From assembly GCA_049596955.1 (NCBI GenBank), contig JBMYMD010000002.1:62001-126000 (forward strand): a stretch of DNA of 64,000 nucleotides. The letters are read 5' to 3'. Position 1 is the first letter of the stretch, and every line of letters begins with the position of its first letter. Source of the stretch: UBA3478 sp049596955. GTDB lineage: Bacteria; Bacteroidota; Bacteroidia; Flavobacteriales; Flavobacteriaceae. A program made the translations under genes and the position numbers. Under the pieces are notes generated by a model. That model did not search any database. It was not told the DNA's origin and saw only the letters and a list, made by a program, of their open reading frames with translations. Below are positions 52,898 to 62,939 of the stretch, piece after piece.

Positions 52898-53612
52898 AAA
52901 ATATTCCGTCTACACCCATGTCTTTTACGGACGCGATATCCGCTTCTTCATTCACCGTATAGGTATAAACTTTGAATCCAGCATTGTGAATTTGTTCAAC
53001 GATTTCAGCATTGATATTTTTATAGTAAGGATTGATAGCGATAGCATTTAGTTCTTGAGCCTTAGAAATCGCTTGTAGAGGATCAGCATCAGTCAATACA
53101 GCAACATCTACCTCTTGATTAAGAGCTCTAAAGGCATCGAGTTCCTCCCAATCAAAACTGGAAATGACATAATTACTCAGAGGGTAACCTTCTCGTCTTT
53201 CATATACACGAATGATTTGGTCGACCTTCGAAGCCGTTCTCTTACCCTTCAGTTCAATATTGATTTTAACTCTCCCGTCTACTGCTTTTAACACCTTTTG
53301 AAGTGTTGGAATTTTATGTCCTCCAACAAGATTTAAGGCCAAAACATCTGTCATATAATAGTCTTCAATTTCACCGGCTCCGTTGGTAAGTCTATCTACG
53401 CGTTTGTCGTGAAAAACCATTACTTCACCACTCTTTATGCGTAAAACATCGATTTCAATCATGGATACGCCAAGCTCAATGGCTTTTTCTATCGATGCAA
53501 TAGTGTTTTCAGTTTCGTAACCCATAGCTCCTCGATGTCCAATAACCAAAAAATTTGAAGACGAATCACAAGCCATAAACAACACTCCTAGAATTAAAAT
53601 TAATTTTCTCAT
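52872..53612 (-). CDS. Glycerophosphodiester phosphodiesterase lipoprotein
   Basis: 246 residues. Lipobox LFMAC (C15). GDPD fold: IGHRGAMGYETENT (catalytic His, Arg, Glu), IEIDVLRIKSGEVMVFHDKRVDRLTNG (metal and second His), and INIELKGK. It releases glycerol-3-phosphate from phospholipid head groups, at the membrane. First gene of the operon that continues with BaiN, mvaD, mevalonate kinase, UbiA and RluB; its own promoter is at 53636-53664. Confidence 0.92.
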   Translation of the reverse strand: MRKLILILGVLFMACDSSSNFLVIGHRGAMGYETENTIASIEKAIELGVSMIEIDVLRIKSGEVMVFHDKRVDRLTNGAGEIEDYYMTDVLALNLVGGHKIPTLQKVLKAVDGRVKINIELKGKRTASKVDQIIRVYERREGYPLSNYVISSFDWEELDAFRALNQEVDVAVLTDADPLQAISKAQELNAIAINPYYKNINAEIVEQIHNAGFKVYTYTVNEEADIASVKDMGVDGIFCDYPDRAL

Positions 53613-53635
53613 GCAATCATAAACTTTAATGTTTA

Positions 53636-53664
53636 CAAAAATAAAAATACATGCTAAAAATCAA
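53636..53664 (-). promoter_or_regulatory. Promoter of the GDPD-mevalonate operon
   Basis: On the minus strand TTG (complement of 53662-53664), 18 bases, TATTTTTG (complement of 53636-53643). The TTG overlaps the stop codon of the amylase gene, so the two operons abut without a visible terminator. Expected leader about 15-20 bases. Confidence 0.65.
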
Positions 53665-56600
53665 CGTTTAAAAAGAAAGATTCTAGATTCTAGGGGTTTT
53701 AAATCCATTGAAACATGACCAATCTCCTCTGAAATATGCAGCTTTGAAGTGTCATTAGTCAACAAATCACTCAAATCGTAATCGTCTTGGTCGAGCTGAA
53801 GAAGGCTAACTATACTGGGGTCTAATTTGAGATCAATCTTGTAGTTTTTATCTTTCTCAAAATTACTGACCACTAAAACAACCTCTTTATCATCGTATCT
53901 GACAAAAGAGTAAATACGGTGGTCATATCCATCTGTGTGGGCTTTATTGTAATAGTGATTTTCAACATATGGGCCCAAAAAAGCACCAGATTTGTGCACA
54001 GCTTTTAAAATCTTTTGGTAGTAGGCTCGTAGTTGTTTTTGTTCTTCAGTTAATTGTCCTCCATCGAAAGCGCCCTCATTCATCCAAGCCTGGTGATTGG
54101 GAACACCCACATAGTCAAATATAGAGGTGCGACTCGGCTTGCCAAAGCCAGGGTTTTCGCTGCCATCTTCTCCTACCTCTTGACCAAAGTACAGCATCAC
54201 AGGAGCAGAATTTAAGGTCGCAGAAACGACCATTGCAGGTTTTCCAAGTGCCGCATCACCAGCAAATTCAGGACTTGCTATACGCTGCTCATCGTGATTT
54301 TCTAAAAAACGAAGCATATGCCCTTCTATGTCATTGAGTTCTAGTTGCACCGTATGAATATGATCTGTCCAGCCGTATCCTTTCATGATGTGTTTGAGAC
54401 TATCGTATAAATCAACCTTATCGTAGAGATAATCCATTTTACCTTTTTTCAAGTAGTCTCTATACAGCTTTGGATTGTACACCTCAGCGAGCAAGATGGC
54501 ATCCTCATTTATGGCTTTAATCGAAGAATTCAAATAGCTCCAAAACTCTACCGGAACCATCTCGGCCATATCAAATCGAAACCCATCTACCCCTAGTCCT
54601 AACCAGTATTCTGCGATTTGCCTCATTTTTATCCAGGTGTTAGGCACTTGCTTGTCTTTCCAAAAAGAAGCGTGTTTGGAGGTAGCCCTATTAGAATATT
54701 CATCTCCCAACTCGGGAAAATCTTTGGTTCCATTTGGTTGAACTCCAAAGTTTATTTTGACAGTTTCATACCAATCGTGCACATTTGGTTTAGCACTTCG
54801 CGCACCGTTACCTGTCCACTTTGCAGGATACTCTTTAAATTTTTTGTCGACGAGTTCAGGTTGTTTCCCTCCTAGTGGAACAAATCCTTCTTCCCAATCT
54901 GGTGTTTGAAACGAAACTCCCGGCAGATAATAGAAATTATTATCCTTATGATATTCTAGGGTCGTGTCATCGTCTTCTCCTAAGTCGAGAATACCCTCGG
55001 GCTTGGTCAAACTTTTATAACCCCTAGCAACATGATTAGGAACCATGTCAATCATTACCTTCATTCCGTTGTTGTGTGTACGTTCAATAAGCGCCTTGAA
55101 CTCCTCTAAACGATTATTAACATCAGAAGCCAAATCAGGATCAACGTTGTAATAATCTCGTATGGCATAGGGAGAACCCGCTCGTCCTTTGACAACGTCT
55201 GCATCATCCGCTGGAATTCCATAGGCTGAATAATCCGTGACCGAGGCGTGGTGTAAAACCCCGGTATACCAAATCGTTGTTACTCCTAAGTCTGCAATTT
55301 CTTTTAAGGCCTGATCAGTGAAATCACTAAATTTTCCAACGCTATTTTGCGCCTTTGTGCCCCATTGAACTGCATTTTTTCCCTTAGCTCCAAACAGTCT
55401 AGTAAATACTTGATATATGACCTCTTTCTTTTTCACTTTTTTTTTAAAATGTAATAACAAACTAGAATTTGCTTCAACCTTGATTTCAGTAGCATCTAGG
55501 AATACTTCTTTGGTTAAGGCATCCGAAATGTGATATTGATCAAAATTCAACTCCTTGTAATGCGATAAATCAAGACCTTGCTCACGCTCATTTTTATTGA
55601 CTAAAAGTACGACCTGCTCATTTGTAGTATATCGACTTAAGATATATAAACCCTCTTTGGGAGCAAAATGCTTGGTTTTACCTTGGTGTAGCACCTTAGT
55701 CTTCTTTCTAAACTGCAATAAATCTCTTGTGAATTGCTGTAAATCTAAAGCCGCTGGGCTTAAGTTTTTTCCAGTAAAGGCATTTTGAATATCGCCTTTC
55801 CAACCTCCTGGAAAATCAGTACGAATAAGGCCGTGATCACCTGGTTTAGCTGTGTTTTGCATACCGATTTCAGAGCCGTAATAAAACTGTGGAATTCTAG
55901 GTAAAACGCTCAAAATACTCAAGGCTGTTTTTTGAAGCTTGTAGTCTTCTCCCAGTTGAGTAAACAGGCGATCCATATCGTGGTTATCTCCAAATATCAT
56001 AAGGTCTAAGGGGTCTCCATATCCAAAGTCGTTGGCGAGTGCCTCGTACAATTTGACCAAACCTTTATCCCAGGATTCATTTTCGGTGAGAGACTCAACT
56101 ATGGCTTTTTGCAAAGGAAAATCCATAGAAACATCGAGCTTAGATCGGTAGCCATCTCTGTTGTTAGCAGCATCCTGCCAATATCCTACAAGCAGCGGAT
56201 TGTAACTCCATTCCTCACCTACAATTGAAAAGTTTGGGTATTCATTCATAATTCGCCGGGTCCAATAACTCATGAAATTTTTGTCTGGATAGGGATAGGT
56301 GTCTTGTCGTATTCCACCTAGCTTCAAGGTTTCAATCCACCATATGCTATTTTGAGTGATGTACTCGGCCATAAATGGATTGTTCTGATTCAAATCAGGC
56401 ATGCTGGGCACAAACCACCCCTCATTCATTTCAATTTTATCTACCTCTGAAGCATAAGCATCTTGATTGGTCGTTCTTCTGTGATTCGAAATGCTAAGCG
56501 CCTCTCCATTTTCATAGGCCATTTGTTGATTGATCCAATCCTTGAAAGGAAGGTCTTTCATAAACCAATGTTCCAAACCAGCATGATTAGCGACCTGATC

Positions 56601-57299
56601 CATAATGAGCTTCATGCCTCTTTTGCGCATTTCCTCTGCGAGTGCTTTATAGGAGTCTAATGTTCCAAAGCGAGGATCAACCTTATAAAAATCAGTGATG
56701 GCATATCCGTGATAGGACTGCTCTTTCATGTCGTTCTCTAAAAGTGGAGACGACCAAATCGCCGTGAACCCCATCTTTTCAATATAATCCAGATGGTCAA
56801 GTATCCCTTGAATATCTCCCCCATGTCTTTTGTAATCATCACTTCTATCAATATCCGATTCTCTCATGCCCAAGACCACATCGTTATTTGGGTCGCCATT
56901 GGCGAATCGATCAGGAGTAATCAAGTAAATCGCATCTGAACTGTCAAAGCCTAAAAAATCTTGAGCCTCTTGTTTTCTTTCTAGAAATTCATATTCGAAT
57001 TGCAGTTGCCCTGCCTCACCTTGAAGTGCAAAAAGATGTTTACCGCTGTTGACATTAGGGTCAATTCTGAGGTCAACAAATAAATAATCCGGGTGGTCAG
57101 CCCCATGCGTCTCAAGGACTTCAATCCCCTTGGAATAAGCTCGAACCTGGTCGAATTGATTTAAATTGGTCCCCTTCAACATGAGTTGAAGCGAATGGTC
57201 TTTCATACCGACCCACCAATTTGGAGGTTCAATACGCGCTAACTGAGCAGTAGCCGAAACACTTAATAACAGATAAAAAATAGATACTAATAATCTCAT
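53661..57299 (-). CDS. Double GH13 alpha-amylase/neopullulanase fusion, exported
   Basis: 1212 residues with signal peptide (about 1-19). First half (20-620): an N-terminal beta-sandwich (PPNWWVGMKDHSLQLML, as in cyclomaltodextrinase/neopullulanase) and a GH13 barrel with D333 (GIRQD), E362 (VGEEW) and D441 (DNHD). Second half (about 625-1212): another complete GH13 barrel with D910 (GFRFD), E939 (LLAEV) and D1003 (ENHD), and its own C-terminal sandwich. Both catalytic triads are intact, so it is probably a bifunctional periplasmic or surface amylase. Its start overlaps the GH65 stop by 4 bases. Confidence 0.92.
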   Translation of the reverse strand: MRLLVSIFYLLLSVSATAQLARIEPPNWWVGMKDHSLQLMLKGTNLNQFDQVRAYSKGIEVLETHGADHPDYLFVDLRIDPNVNSGKHLFALQGEAGQLQFEYEFLERKQEAQDFLGFDSSDAIYLITPDRFANGDPNNDVVLGMRESDIDRSDDYKRHGGDIQGILDHLDYIEKMGFTAIWSSPLLENDMKEQSYHGYAITDFYKVDPRFGTLDSYKALAEEMRKRGMKLIMDQVANHAGLEHWFMKDLPFKDWINQQMAYENGEALSISNHRRTTNQDAYASEVDKIEMNEGWFVPSMPDLNQNNPFMAEYITQNSIWWIETLKLGGIRQDTYPYPDKNFMSYWTRRIMNEYPNFSIVGEEWSYNPLLVGYWQDAANNRDGYRSKLDVSMDFPLQKAIVESLTENESWDKGLVKLYEALANDFGYGDPLDLMIFGDNHDMDRLFTQLGEDYKLQKTALSILSVLPRIPQFYYGSEIGMQNTAKPGDHGLIRTDFPGGWKGDIQNAFTGKNLSPAALDLQQFTRDLLQFRKKTKVLHQGKTKHFAPKEGLYILSRYTTNEQVVLLVNKNEREQGLDLSHYKELNFDQYHISDALTKEVFLDATEIKVEANSSLLLHFKKKVKKKEVIYQVFTRLFGAKGKNAVQWGTKAQNSVGKFSDFTDQALKEIADLGVTTIWYTGVLHHASVTDYSAYGIPADDADVVKGRAGSPYAIRDYYNVDPDLASDVNNRLEEFKALIERTHNNGMKVMIDMVPNHVARGYKSLTKPEGILDLGEDDDTTLEYHKDNNFYYLPGVSFQTPDWEEGFVPLGGKQPELVDKKFKEYPAKWTGNGARSAKPNVHDWYETVKINFGVQPNGTKDFPELGDEYSNRATSKHASFWKDKQVPNTWIKMRQIAEYWLGLGVDGFRFDMAEMVPVEFWSYLNSSIKAINEDAILLAEVYNPKLYRDYLKKGKMDYLYDKVDLYDSLKHIMKGYGWTDHIHTVQLELNDIEGHMLRFLENHDEQRIASPEFAGDAALGKPAMVVSATLNSAPVMLYFGQEVGEDGSENPGFGKPSRTSIFDYVGVPNHQAWMNEGAFDGGQLTEEQKQLRAYYQKILKAVHKSGAFLGPYVENHYYNKAHTDGYDHRIYSFVRYDDKEVVLVVSNFEKDKNYKIDLKLDPSIVSLLQLDQDDYDLSDLLTNDTSKLHISEEIGHVSMDLKPLESRIFLFKR

Positions 57300-59599
57300 A
57301 CTTTAATGGTCTTGTTTGGAGCAAGTTCAATTTTCTTGCCAAAAACTCTTAGACTCATTGGAATATCAGATTTTAAGTGCAATTCTACCCCATTGCGATC
57401 GACATGAACCGAAATAATTCGACCTCTGAAATTAATTTTAAACCGATAAGAATCCCATTGTTCTGGAATTTGCGGTCTCAAACTGAGTTTATCGTTCTCC
57501 ATCCTCAATCCGCCAAAGCCTTCTATAATACTCAACCAAGTTCCAGCCATTGAAGTGATATGTAAGCCTTCTTCTACCTCCTTATTGTAATCATCCAAAT
57601 CCAATCGAGAGGTCCTCAGATAAAAGGCATAGGCCTGATCCATCTTTCCGAGTTTAGCGGCCTGAATACTGTGAATACAGGGTGAGAGTGAAGATTCATG
57701 TACCGTAAAGGGTTCGTAGAAATTATAATGTCGTTCAAGTTCTTCAATACTGAAGTGATCTTCAAAGAAATAAAATCCCTGAAGCACATCGGCTTGTTTG
57801 ATATAAGGAGACCTGAGGATTCGATCCCAAGACCATTTTTGATTGATAGGTCGTTGGTCGTTTTGTAATTCCGAAACTGGTCTCAACTGCTTGTCTAAAA
57901 ATCCATCTTGCTGCAAATAAATCTGGTGTTCGTCACTATAAGGAAAGTACATTTGAGCAGCAATCTCACCCCATTGTTCCAATTCGATTTCTGTTAAACC
58001 GCAAATTCCTTTGATTCTGTCGTATTCTTCAAGTGCGCCATCTCGTACTTTATGGAGTTGAGTCAAGGTATATTCTAAACACCACTTCGCGATGTAATTG
58101 GTGTACCAGTTATTATTGACATTGTTTTCGTATTCATTTGGACCTGTAACCCCGAGCATAACATAGGCCTTCTTCGCTTGAGAGAAATGCACGCGTTGTT
58201 GCCAAAAACGAGCGATTCCGATTAAAACCTCCATACCCATCTCTTTGAGGTAGTCGTAGTCTCCTGTAAACCTCACATAATTATAAATAGCAAATGCGAT
58301 AGCTCCATTTCTGTGAATTTCTTCAAATGTAATTTCCCACTCATTGTGACACTCTTCACCATTCATAGTAACCATAGGGTATAATGCAGCTCCTGAACTG
58401 AACCCAAGTTTTTTAGCATTTTCTATGGCGCGTTCAAGATGATTATATCTATAGACCAAAAGATTTCGTGCCACATCTTGATTCTTTGTAAGCATGTAAA
58501 ATGGAAGACAATAAGCCTCGGTATCCCAATAAGTACTCCCACCGTATTTTTCACCTGTAAATCCTTTAGGTCCGATATTTAGTCTAGCATCCTTTCCTGA
58601 ATAGGTCTGGTTTAAATGAAAAATATTAAAGCGTATCCCTTGTTGCGCTTTTACATCTCCTTCAATTACAATATCACTGGTGTCCCAAATATTGGCCCAA
58701 GCCTCTTCTTGTTCTGCAAATAAGGACTTAAATCCTTTTGTAATAGCTGTATCTATACAGTAGTCAGCGGCCTGAACTAAACCATCTTCGCTGTGATTTA
58801 ATGAAGTAGTGTATCCTCCGTATTTATAGAATTGAGCAGTTTGACCCTTTTCGAGTTGAACTCCCGATACCGTTTTGATCGAAGTATCTTCTTTACTCAA
58901 AATATCAAATTGAGATTTATTTTGATCCACATGGAGCTCACAATACATATAAGTACAGGTTTTAAATTCTGTCTTTAGTGTTTGGGCAAGAATGTATGAA
59001 CGTCCATTGCGATAACTCACAGAAGTGGTTTTCCAAAAATCATCATCCCAATTACTGTCTTGGTTTTTTATTCCTGAATCTAAATAAGGTTCGAATCTGA
59101 TTTCAATTGCTTGGTCTAGAGCCGTAACCCTGTAAGAAATCACTCCAAGTTCATTTTCGGTCATACTCAAAAAACGAAGAGCTTCGATTTTTAGTTTGAT
59201 CCCTTTGGTAGTTACGCATTCAAAAGAACGAGATAAATACCCAGATTTCATGTTGAGCTCTCTCCTGAAATTCTGTACTTCTAAACAAGTATTTAGGTCA
59301 AATAGGTCATCATTAACATAAAAGTCAATCCCTATCCAGCTTGGGGCATTAAGCACTTTAGCAAAATACTCTGGATAGCCGTTTTTCCACCACCCTACCT
59401 TGGTTTTGTCAGGATAATAAACCCCTCCTATATAGCTTCCTTGAAAACATGGCCCAGAATAAAACTCTTCAAAGTTTGCCCTTTGACCCATAGCACCATT
59501 TCCTAAACTAAACAGACTTTCAGAGGATTTAAATCGCTCAGGTTCGTAGCCTTCTTCTATGATACTCCAAGGGTCCGCTATGATGTAGTTTTGATGCAT
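57296..59599 (-). CDS. GH65 glycoside phosphorylase (maltose-phosphorylase type)
   Basis: 767 residues, no signal peptide, so cytoplasmic. N-terminal sandwich (ESLFSLGNGAMGQRANFEE), an (alpha/alpha)6 barrel with acid E489 in GVTGPNEYE, and FTGEKYGGSTYWDTEAY (phosphate/sugar site). It should convert maltose and phosphate to glucose plus beta-glucose-1-phosphate. The beta-phosphoglucomutase and sugar importer usual for this pathway are not in the window and may lie outside it. First gene before the double amylase; divergent from susC. Confidence 0.92.
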   Translation of the reverse strand: MHQNYIIADPWSIIEEGYEPERFKSSESLFSLGNGAMGQRANFEEFYSGPCFQGSYIGGVYYPDKTKVGWWKNGYPEYFAKVLNAPSWIGIDFYVNDDLFDLNTCLEVQNFRRELNMKSGYLSRSFECVTTKGIKLKIEALRFLSMTENELGVISYRVTALDQAIEIRFEPYLDSGIKNQDSNWDDDFWKTTSVSYRNGRSYILAQTLKTEFKTCTYMYCELHVDQNKSQFDILSKEDTSIKTVSGVQLEKGQTAQFYKYGGYTTSLNHSEDGLVQAADYCIDTAITKGFKSLFAEQEEAWANIWDTSDIVIEGDVKAQQGIRFNIFHLNQTYSGKDARLNIGPKGFTGEKYGGSTYWDTEAYCLPFYMLTKNQDVARNLLVYRYNHLERAIENAKKLGFSSGAALYPMVTMNGEECHNEWEITFEEIHRNGAIAFAIYNYVRFTGDYDYLKEMGMEVLIGIARFWQQRVHFSQAKKAYVMLGVTGPNEYENNVNNNWYTNYIAKWCLEYTLTQLHKVRDGALEEYDRIKGICGLTEIELEQWGEIAAQMYFPYSDEHQIYLQQDGFLDKQLRPVSELQNDQRPINQKWSWDRILRSPYIKQADVLQGFYFFEDHFSIEELERHYNFYEPFTVHESSLSPCIHSIQAAKLGKMDQAYAFYLRTSRLDLDDYNKEVEEGLHITSMAGTWLSIIEGFGGLRMENDKLSLRPQIPEQWDSYRFKINFRGRIISVHVDRNGVELHLKSDIPMSLRVFGKKIELAPNKTIKV

Positions 59600-59639
59600 G
59601 AACTGTGTTATAAGATTTAAGAATGGAAATTTTAAGCCA

Positions 59640-59647
59640 CAAACATA
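59640..59647 (-). promoter_or_regulatory. -7 element of the GH65-amylase operon
   Basis: TATGTTTG on the minus strand (complement of 59640-59647), a full TAnnTTTG match 40 bases upstream of the GH65 ATG. No TTG lies at the usual distance. It is the exact same octamer as the susC element on the other strand. Confidence 0.55.
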
Positions 59648-59684
59648 TACTAAAACTTAAGAAAAGAGTAAAAAATGTACAATT

Positions 59685-59692
59685 TATGTTTG
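59685..59692 (+). promoter_or_regulatory. -7 element of the susC operon
   Basis: TATGTTTG (59685-59692), about 65 bases upstream of the susC ATG. No TTG is found at the usual distance, so an activator may be needed. The divergent pair of identical octamers leaves 37 bases between them, enough for one shared regulator site. Confidence 0.55.
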
Positions 59693-59756
59693 CACTTTTA
59701 AATTTTTTAATACTTTTAGCCAGATTTACATTAACTAAACTTAAAAATTAACATTT

Positions 59757-62700
59757 ATGAAGATTACGTTACGCAAAGGCCTTTTGCTTTTCGCTGCCGT
59801 TTTAGGTATGGCGACTGCACAGGCTCAAACAGTATCGGGTACCATATCTGATGCCAATGGTCCTCTTCCAGGAGCAAGCGTTTTAGTGAAAGGTACTACT
59901 AACGGAACACAGTCTGACTTTGATGGTAATTACAGCCTAAGCAACGTCTCTGGAGACGCTACTCTTGTTGTAAGTTATATCGGTTTCAAAACAGCAGAAA
60001 TTTCCGTTAATGGAAGATCGACAATCAATGTCGTTCTTGAAGAAGACTTACAAGCACTTGATGAAGTTGTAATCATTGGTTATGGTGCAACAACGGTTAA
60101 AGATGCAACTGGTGCAGTTGCTGCCGTTACCTCAGATGATTTCAACGTGGGCGCTATTGCATCACCAGAACAATTGATCCAAGGTAAAGTTGCCGGGGTT
60201 CAAATCTCTTCTAACAGTGGTGAACCTGGAGCTGGAATCGCATTAAACATTCGTGGTTCTAACTCTATTAGATCGAACAACAATCCACTTTACGTAGTTG
60301 ATGGAGTTCCATTATCAGGTGAAAGTAATGTACCTACAATTGGAGGTGCAACAGGTGGTAACTCTGCGAGAAACCCTCTTAACTTTATCAACCCTAACGA
60401 CATCGAAAGTATCTCTATTCTTAAGGATGCTTCTGCGACTGCGATTTACGGATCTAGAGGAGCGAATGGTGTTGTTATCATTACAACAAAAAGCGGTAAG
60501 ACAGCTAACCAACCAACAATTGAGTACTCTTCTACATTGAGTGTTTCAAGTTTAGCTAACGGTCTTGACCTTTTAGGTAGAGATCAATTCCTTGCCTTAG
60601 TTGGAAACGTAGGTGGTGATGTAGCAGCAGCTGATGCAGGTTCTGATACTGATTGGGTAGACTACATTTCAAGAAATGCAGCTTCTCAAAATCAAAATAT
60701 CTCTTACTCTAGTCAATTAGGTAACGGTTATATCCGTGCTACATTAGGTTATGGTAAGCAATTCGGTATCATCAAAAATTCAAGTTTTGAGCGTATTACA
60801 GGTAGAATCAATGCTACACAACGCTACTTAGATGATAAATTAACGTTAAATGTACAGGCGTCTGTATCTAGAGTAAATGATGAGGCAGCTCCTCTATCAT
60901 CTACAGCAGGTTTCCGTGGTGACCTTATTGGTGCAGCTTACTCAGCTAATCCAACTTGGCCAGCAGATCCTAATTACCTTCCAGGTGGGTCGTTGATTAA
61001 TCCTGCAGTTCTTTTAACTAGAACGCAAACTTTAACAAACACTGAGAGAGCACTTTTAAATGCATCTTTAGAATACGAATTAGCTGATGGTCTTAAAGCC
61101 AAAGTAAACGCTGGTTATGATGAGTCAAGATCTCTTGCTGCTTCAATCACTAATGCAACTGATATTGCTGTTGCTGGTGTAAATCAAGGACAGACAAGAG
61201 GTAATATGCAAGCTATTGAGTTTACAAACAGACTTCTTGAAGCTACTTTAAGCTACAACAAGACTTTCGGTTCTGTTAACGTTGATGCCCTTGCTGGTTA
61301 TTCTTTCCAAAGTTTTGCTAGGTCAGGAACATTTGCAACAGGTGCTGGTTTCGCATCTAGCGATTTATCAGAAATGAGAGATCAATTAATAAACTCTACT
61401 CAAACAACTAGAAATTCACTTCAGGGTGAAAACTTCCAGCAATTTGGATACGATGCATCTTCTACAGGTAGTAACGTTGTTGTAAACTCTATTTTACCAA
61501 CAGGAGATAACAGATTTATCTCAGAAACTGTTAGAGGAGAGAAGACTGGATTAGTTGCAGCTTTAGCAGCAGATCGTTTTAATGTTATTGATGACATTCA
61601 ATCTTACTTCGCTAGAGTTAATTTAACAATAGCAGATAAATACTTATTAACTGGTACAATGAGAGCTGATGGTTCTTCAAGATTCGGACCAGAGAATCAG
61701 TACGGTTACTTCCCTTCTGGAGCAGTAGCTTGGAAACTTTCTGAAGAAGATTTCATGGGAGATGCTTTCTCTACTTTAAAACTTAGAGCTGGTGCTGGGG
61801 TAACTGGTAACCAAGAAGGTTTAGGTCACGCACTATACTTGAGACGTGAGCGATTTGGAGGAGTTGGAATCAATGATAACCTCGATGTAAACTTCATCCT
61901 TAACGGTCCTGGTGTAAACGTAGTATCTAACCCTAATCCAGAGCTTAAGTGGGAATCTACTATTTCATATAACGCCGGTATCGATTTCGGATTTAACGAT
62001 GACAAATTCTCAGGTAGTATTGATGTTTATCAGTCTACAACGGATGATCAGATTATCGGACTTCCTGCTGCGGCACCTGCATTCGGTGGTAGTATCATTT
62101 TGAACTTACCAGCTGAAATTGAAAACAAAGGGGTGGAATTAGCCTTAAATAACATTTGGGCTAGCACTGAGGATATGACATTCTCTACTGCCTTCAATAT
62201 CTCATACAACGAGAACTTAGTTACTGGATTGAATGAAAACATTTACTTCGAAACAGGAGCTGTAAACGGACCTGGTTTATCAGGTGCTTATGCACAGCGT
62301 CTATCGAACAATGTTCCTTTATTCTCTTTCTACATGGCTGAGTTTACAGGATTTGATTCTGCTGGTTTCCCAACTTATGCTGATGTTGATGGAAACGGAG
62401 TTGGTGATCCTGACGCAGATAAGAAATATGTTGATGCTAATGCATTACCTGATGTTAACGCAGGTCTTTCATTAAATATGACTTATAAAAATTGGGACTT
62501 CAGTTCTTATTTCACAGGTCAATTTGGATTCTATGTATACAACGGTACAGCAAATGCTTACTTTACAAAAGCAAACATTGTAACGTCTAGAAATGTAACG
62601 GCTAATGTATTCGACGAGCCTGAGGCTGTTGGATCTTCGTTAGCAGTATCTACAAGATTCCTTGAGAAAGGTGACTTTATCAGATGGCAGAATGCATCAA

Positions 62701-62921
62701 TCGGATATAATGTTCCTTTAAGTGGTGATGGTGTCTTAGACAACTTAAGATTATCTCTTACTGGACAGAATTTATTGTTATTCACTGATTACAGTGGTGT
62801 TGATCCTGAAGTATCGGCGGCAACGGGTGATTTAGGTAGTGGAGTTCCAACAAGTGGAATTGACTACAACTCATTCCCAAGACCTCGTACAATTACATTC
62901 GGTATTAATGCACGTTTCTAA
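59757..62921 (+). CDS. susC: SusC/RagA-family TonB-dependent outer membrane transporter
   Basis: 1054 residues. Signal peptide (about 1-23, ending AQAQ). A carboxypeptidase-regulatory-like domain (about 25-97: SGTISDANGPLPGASVLVKG), then DEVVIIGYG before the plug, and the plug with IRGSNSIRSNNNPLYVVDGVPL and ISILKDASATAIYGSRGANG. The rest is a 22-strand-type barrel ending in a Phe (ARF). It imports oligosaccharides with SusD. Codon use (GGT, GCT, TCT, AAC) is more biased than in neighbours, consistent with high expression. Substrate inferred as starch oligosaccharides from GH13/GH65. Confidence 0.95.
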   Translation: MKITLRKGLLLFAAVLGMATAQAQTVSGTISDANGPLPGASVLVKGTTNGTQSDFDGNYSLSNVSGDATLVVSYIGFKTAEISVNGRSTINVVLEEDLQALDEVVIIGYGATTVKDATGAVAAVTSDDFNVGAIASPEQLIQGKVAGVQISSNSGEPGAGIALNIRGSNSIRSNNNPLYVVDGVPLSGESNVPTIGGATGGNSARNPLNFINPNDIESISILKDASATAIYGSRGANGVVIITTKSGKTANQPTIEYSSTLSVSSLANGLDLLGRDQFLALVGNVGGDVAAADAGSDTDWVDYISRNAASQNQNISYSSQLGNGYIRATLGYGKQFGIIKNSSFERITGRINATQRYLDDKLTLNVQASVSRVNDEAAPLSSTAGFRGDLIGAAYSANPTWPADPNYLPGGSLINPAVLLTRTQTLTNTERALLNASLEYELADGLKAKVNAGYDESRSLAASITNATDIAVAGVNQGQTRGNMQAIEFTNRLLEATLSYNKTFGSVNVDALAGYSFQSFARSGTFATGAGFASSDLSEMRDQLINSTQTTRNSLQGENFQQFGYDASSTGSNVVVNSILPTGDNRFISETVRGEKTGLVAALAADRFNVIDDIQSYFARVNLTIADKYLLTGTMRADGSSRFGPENQYGYFPSGAVAWKLSEEDFMGDAFSTLKLRAGAGVTGNQEGLGHALYLRRERFGGVGINDNLDVNFILNGPGVNVVSNPNPELKWESTISYNAGIDFGFNDDKFSGSIDVYQSTTDDQIIGLPAAAPAFGGSIILNLPAEIENKGVELALNNIWASTEDMTFSTAFNISYNENLVTGLNENIYFETGAVNGPGLSGAYAQRLSNNVPLFSFYMAEFTGFDSAGFPTYADVDGNGVGDPDADKKYVDANALPDVNAGLSLNMTYKNWDFSSYFTGQFGFYVYNGTANAYFTKANIVTSRNVTANVFDEPEAVGSSLAVSTRFLEKGDFIRWQNASIGYNVPLSGDGVLDNLRLSLTGQNLLLFTDYSGVDPEVSAATGDLGSGVPTSGIDYNSFPRPRTITFGINARF

Positions 62922-62939
62922 ACAAACAAAAAAATTAAT

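Noticed and set aside
59757..62921. Horizontal transfer suggested by the different codon use of susC
   Set aside because: The bias is toward codons expected for high expression, and the locus is typical for the group, so transfer is not needed to explain it.
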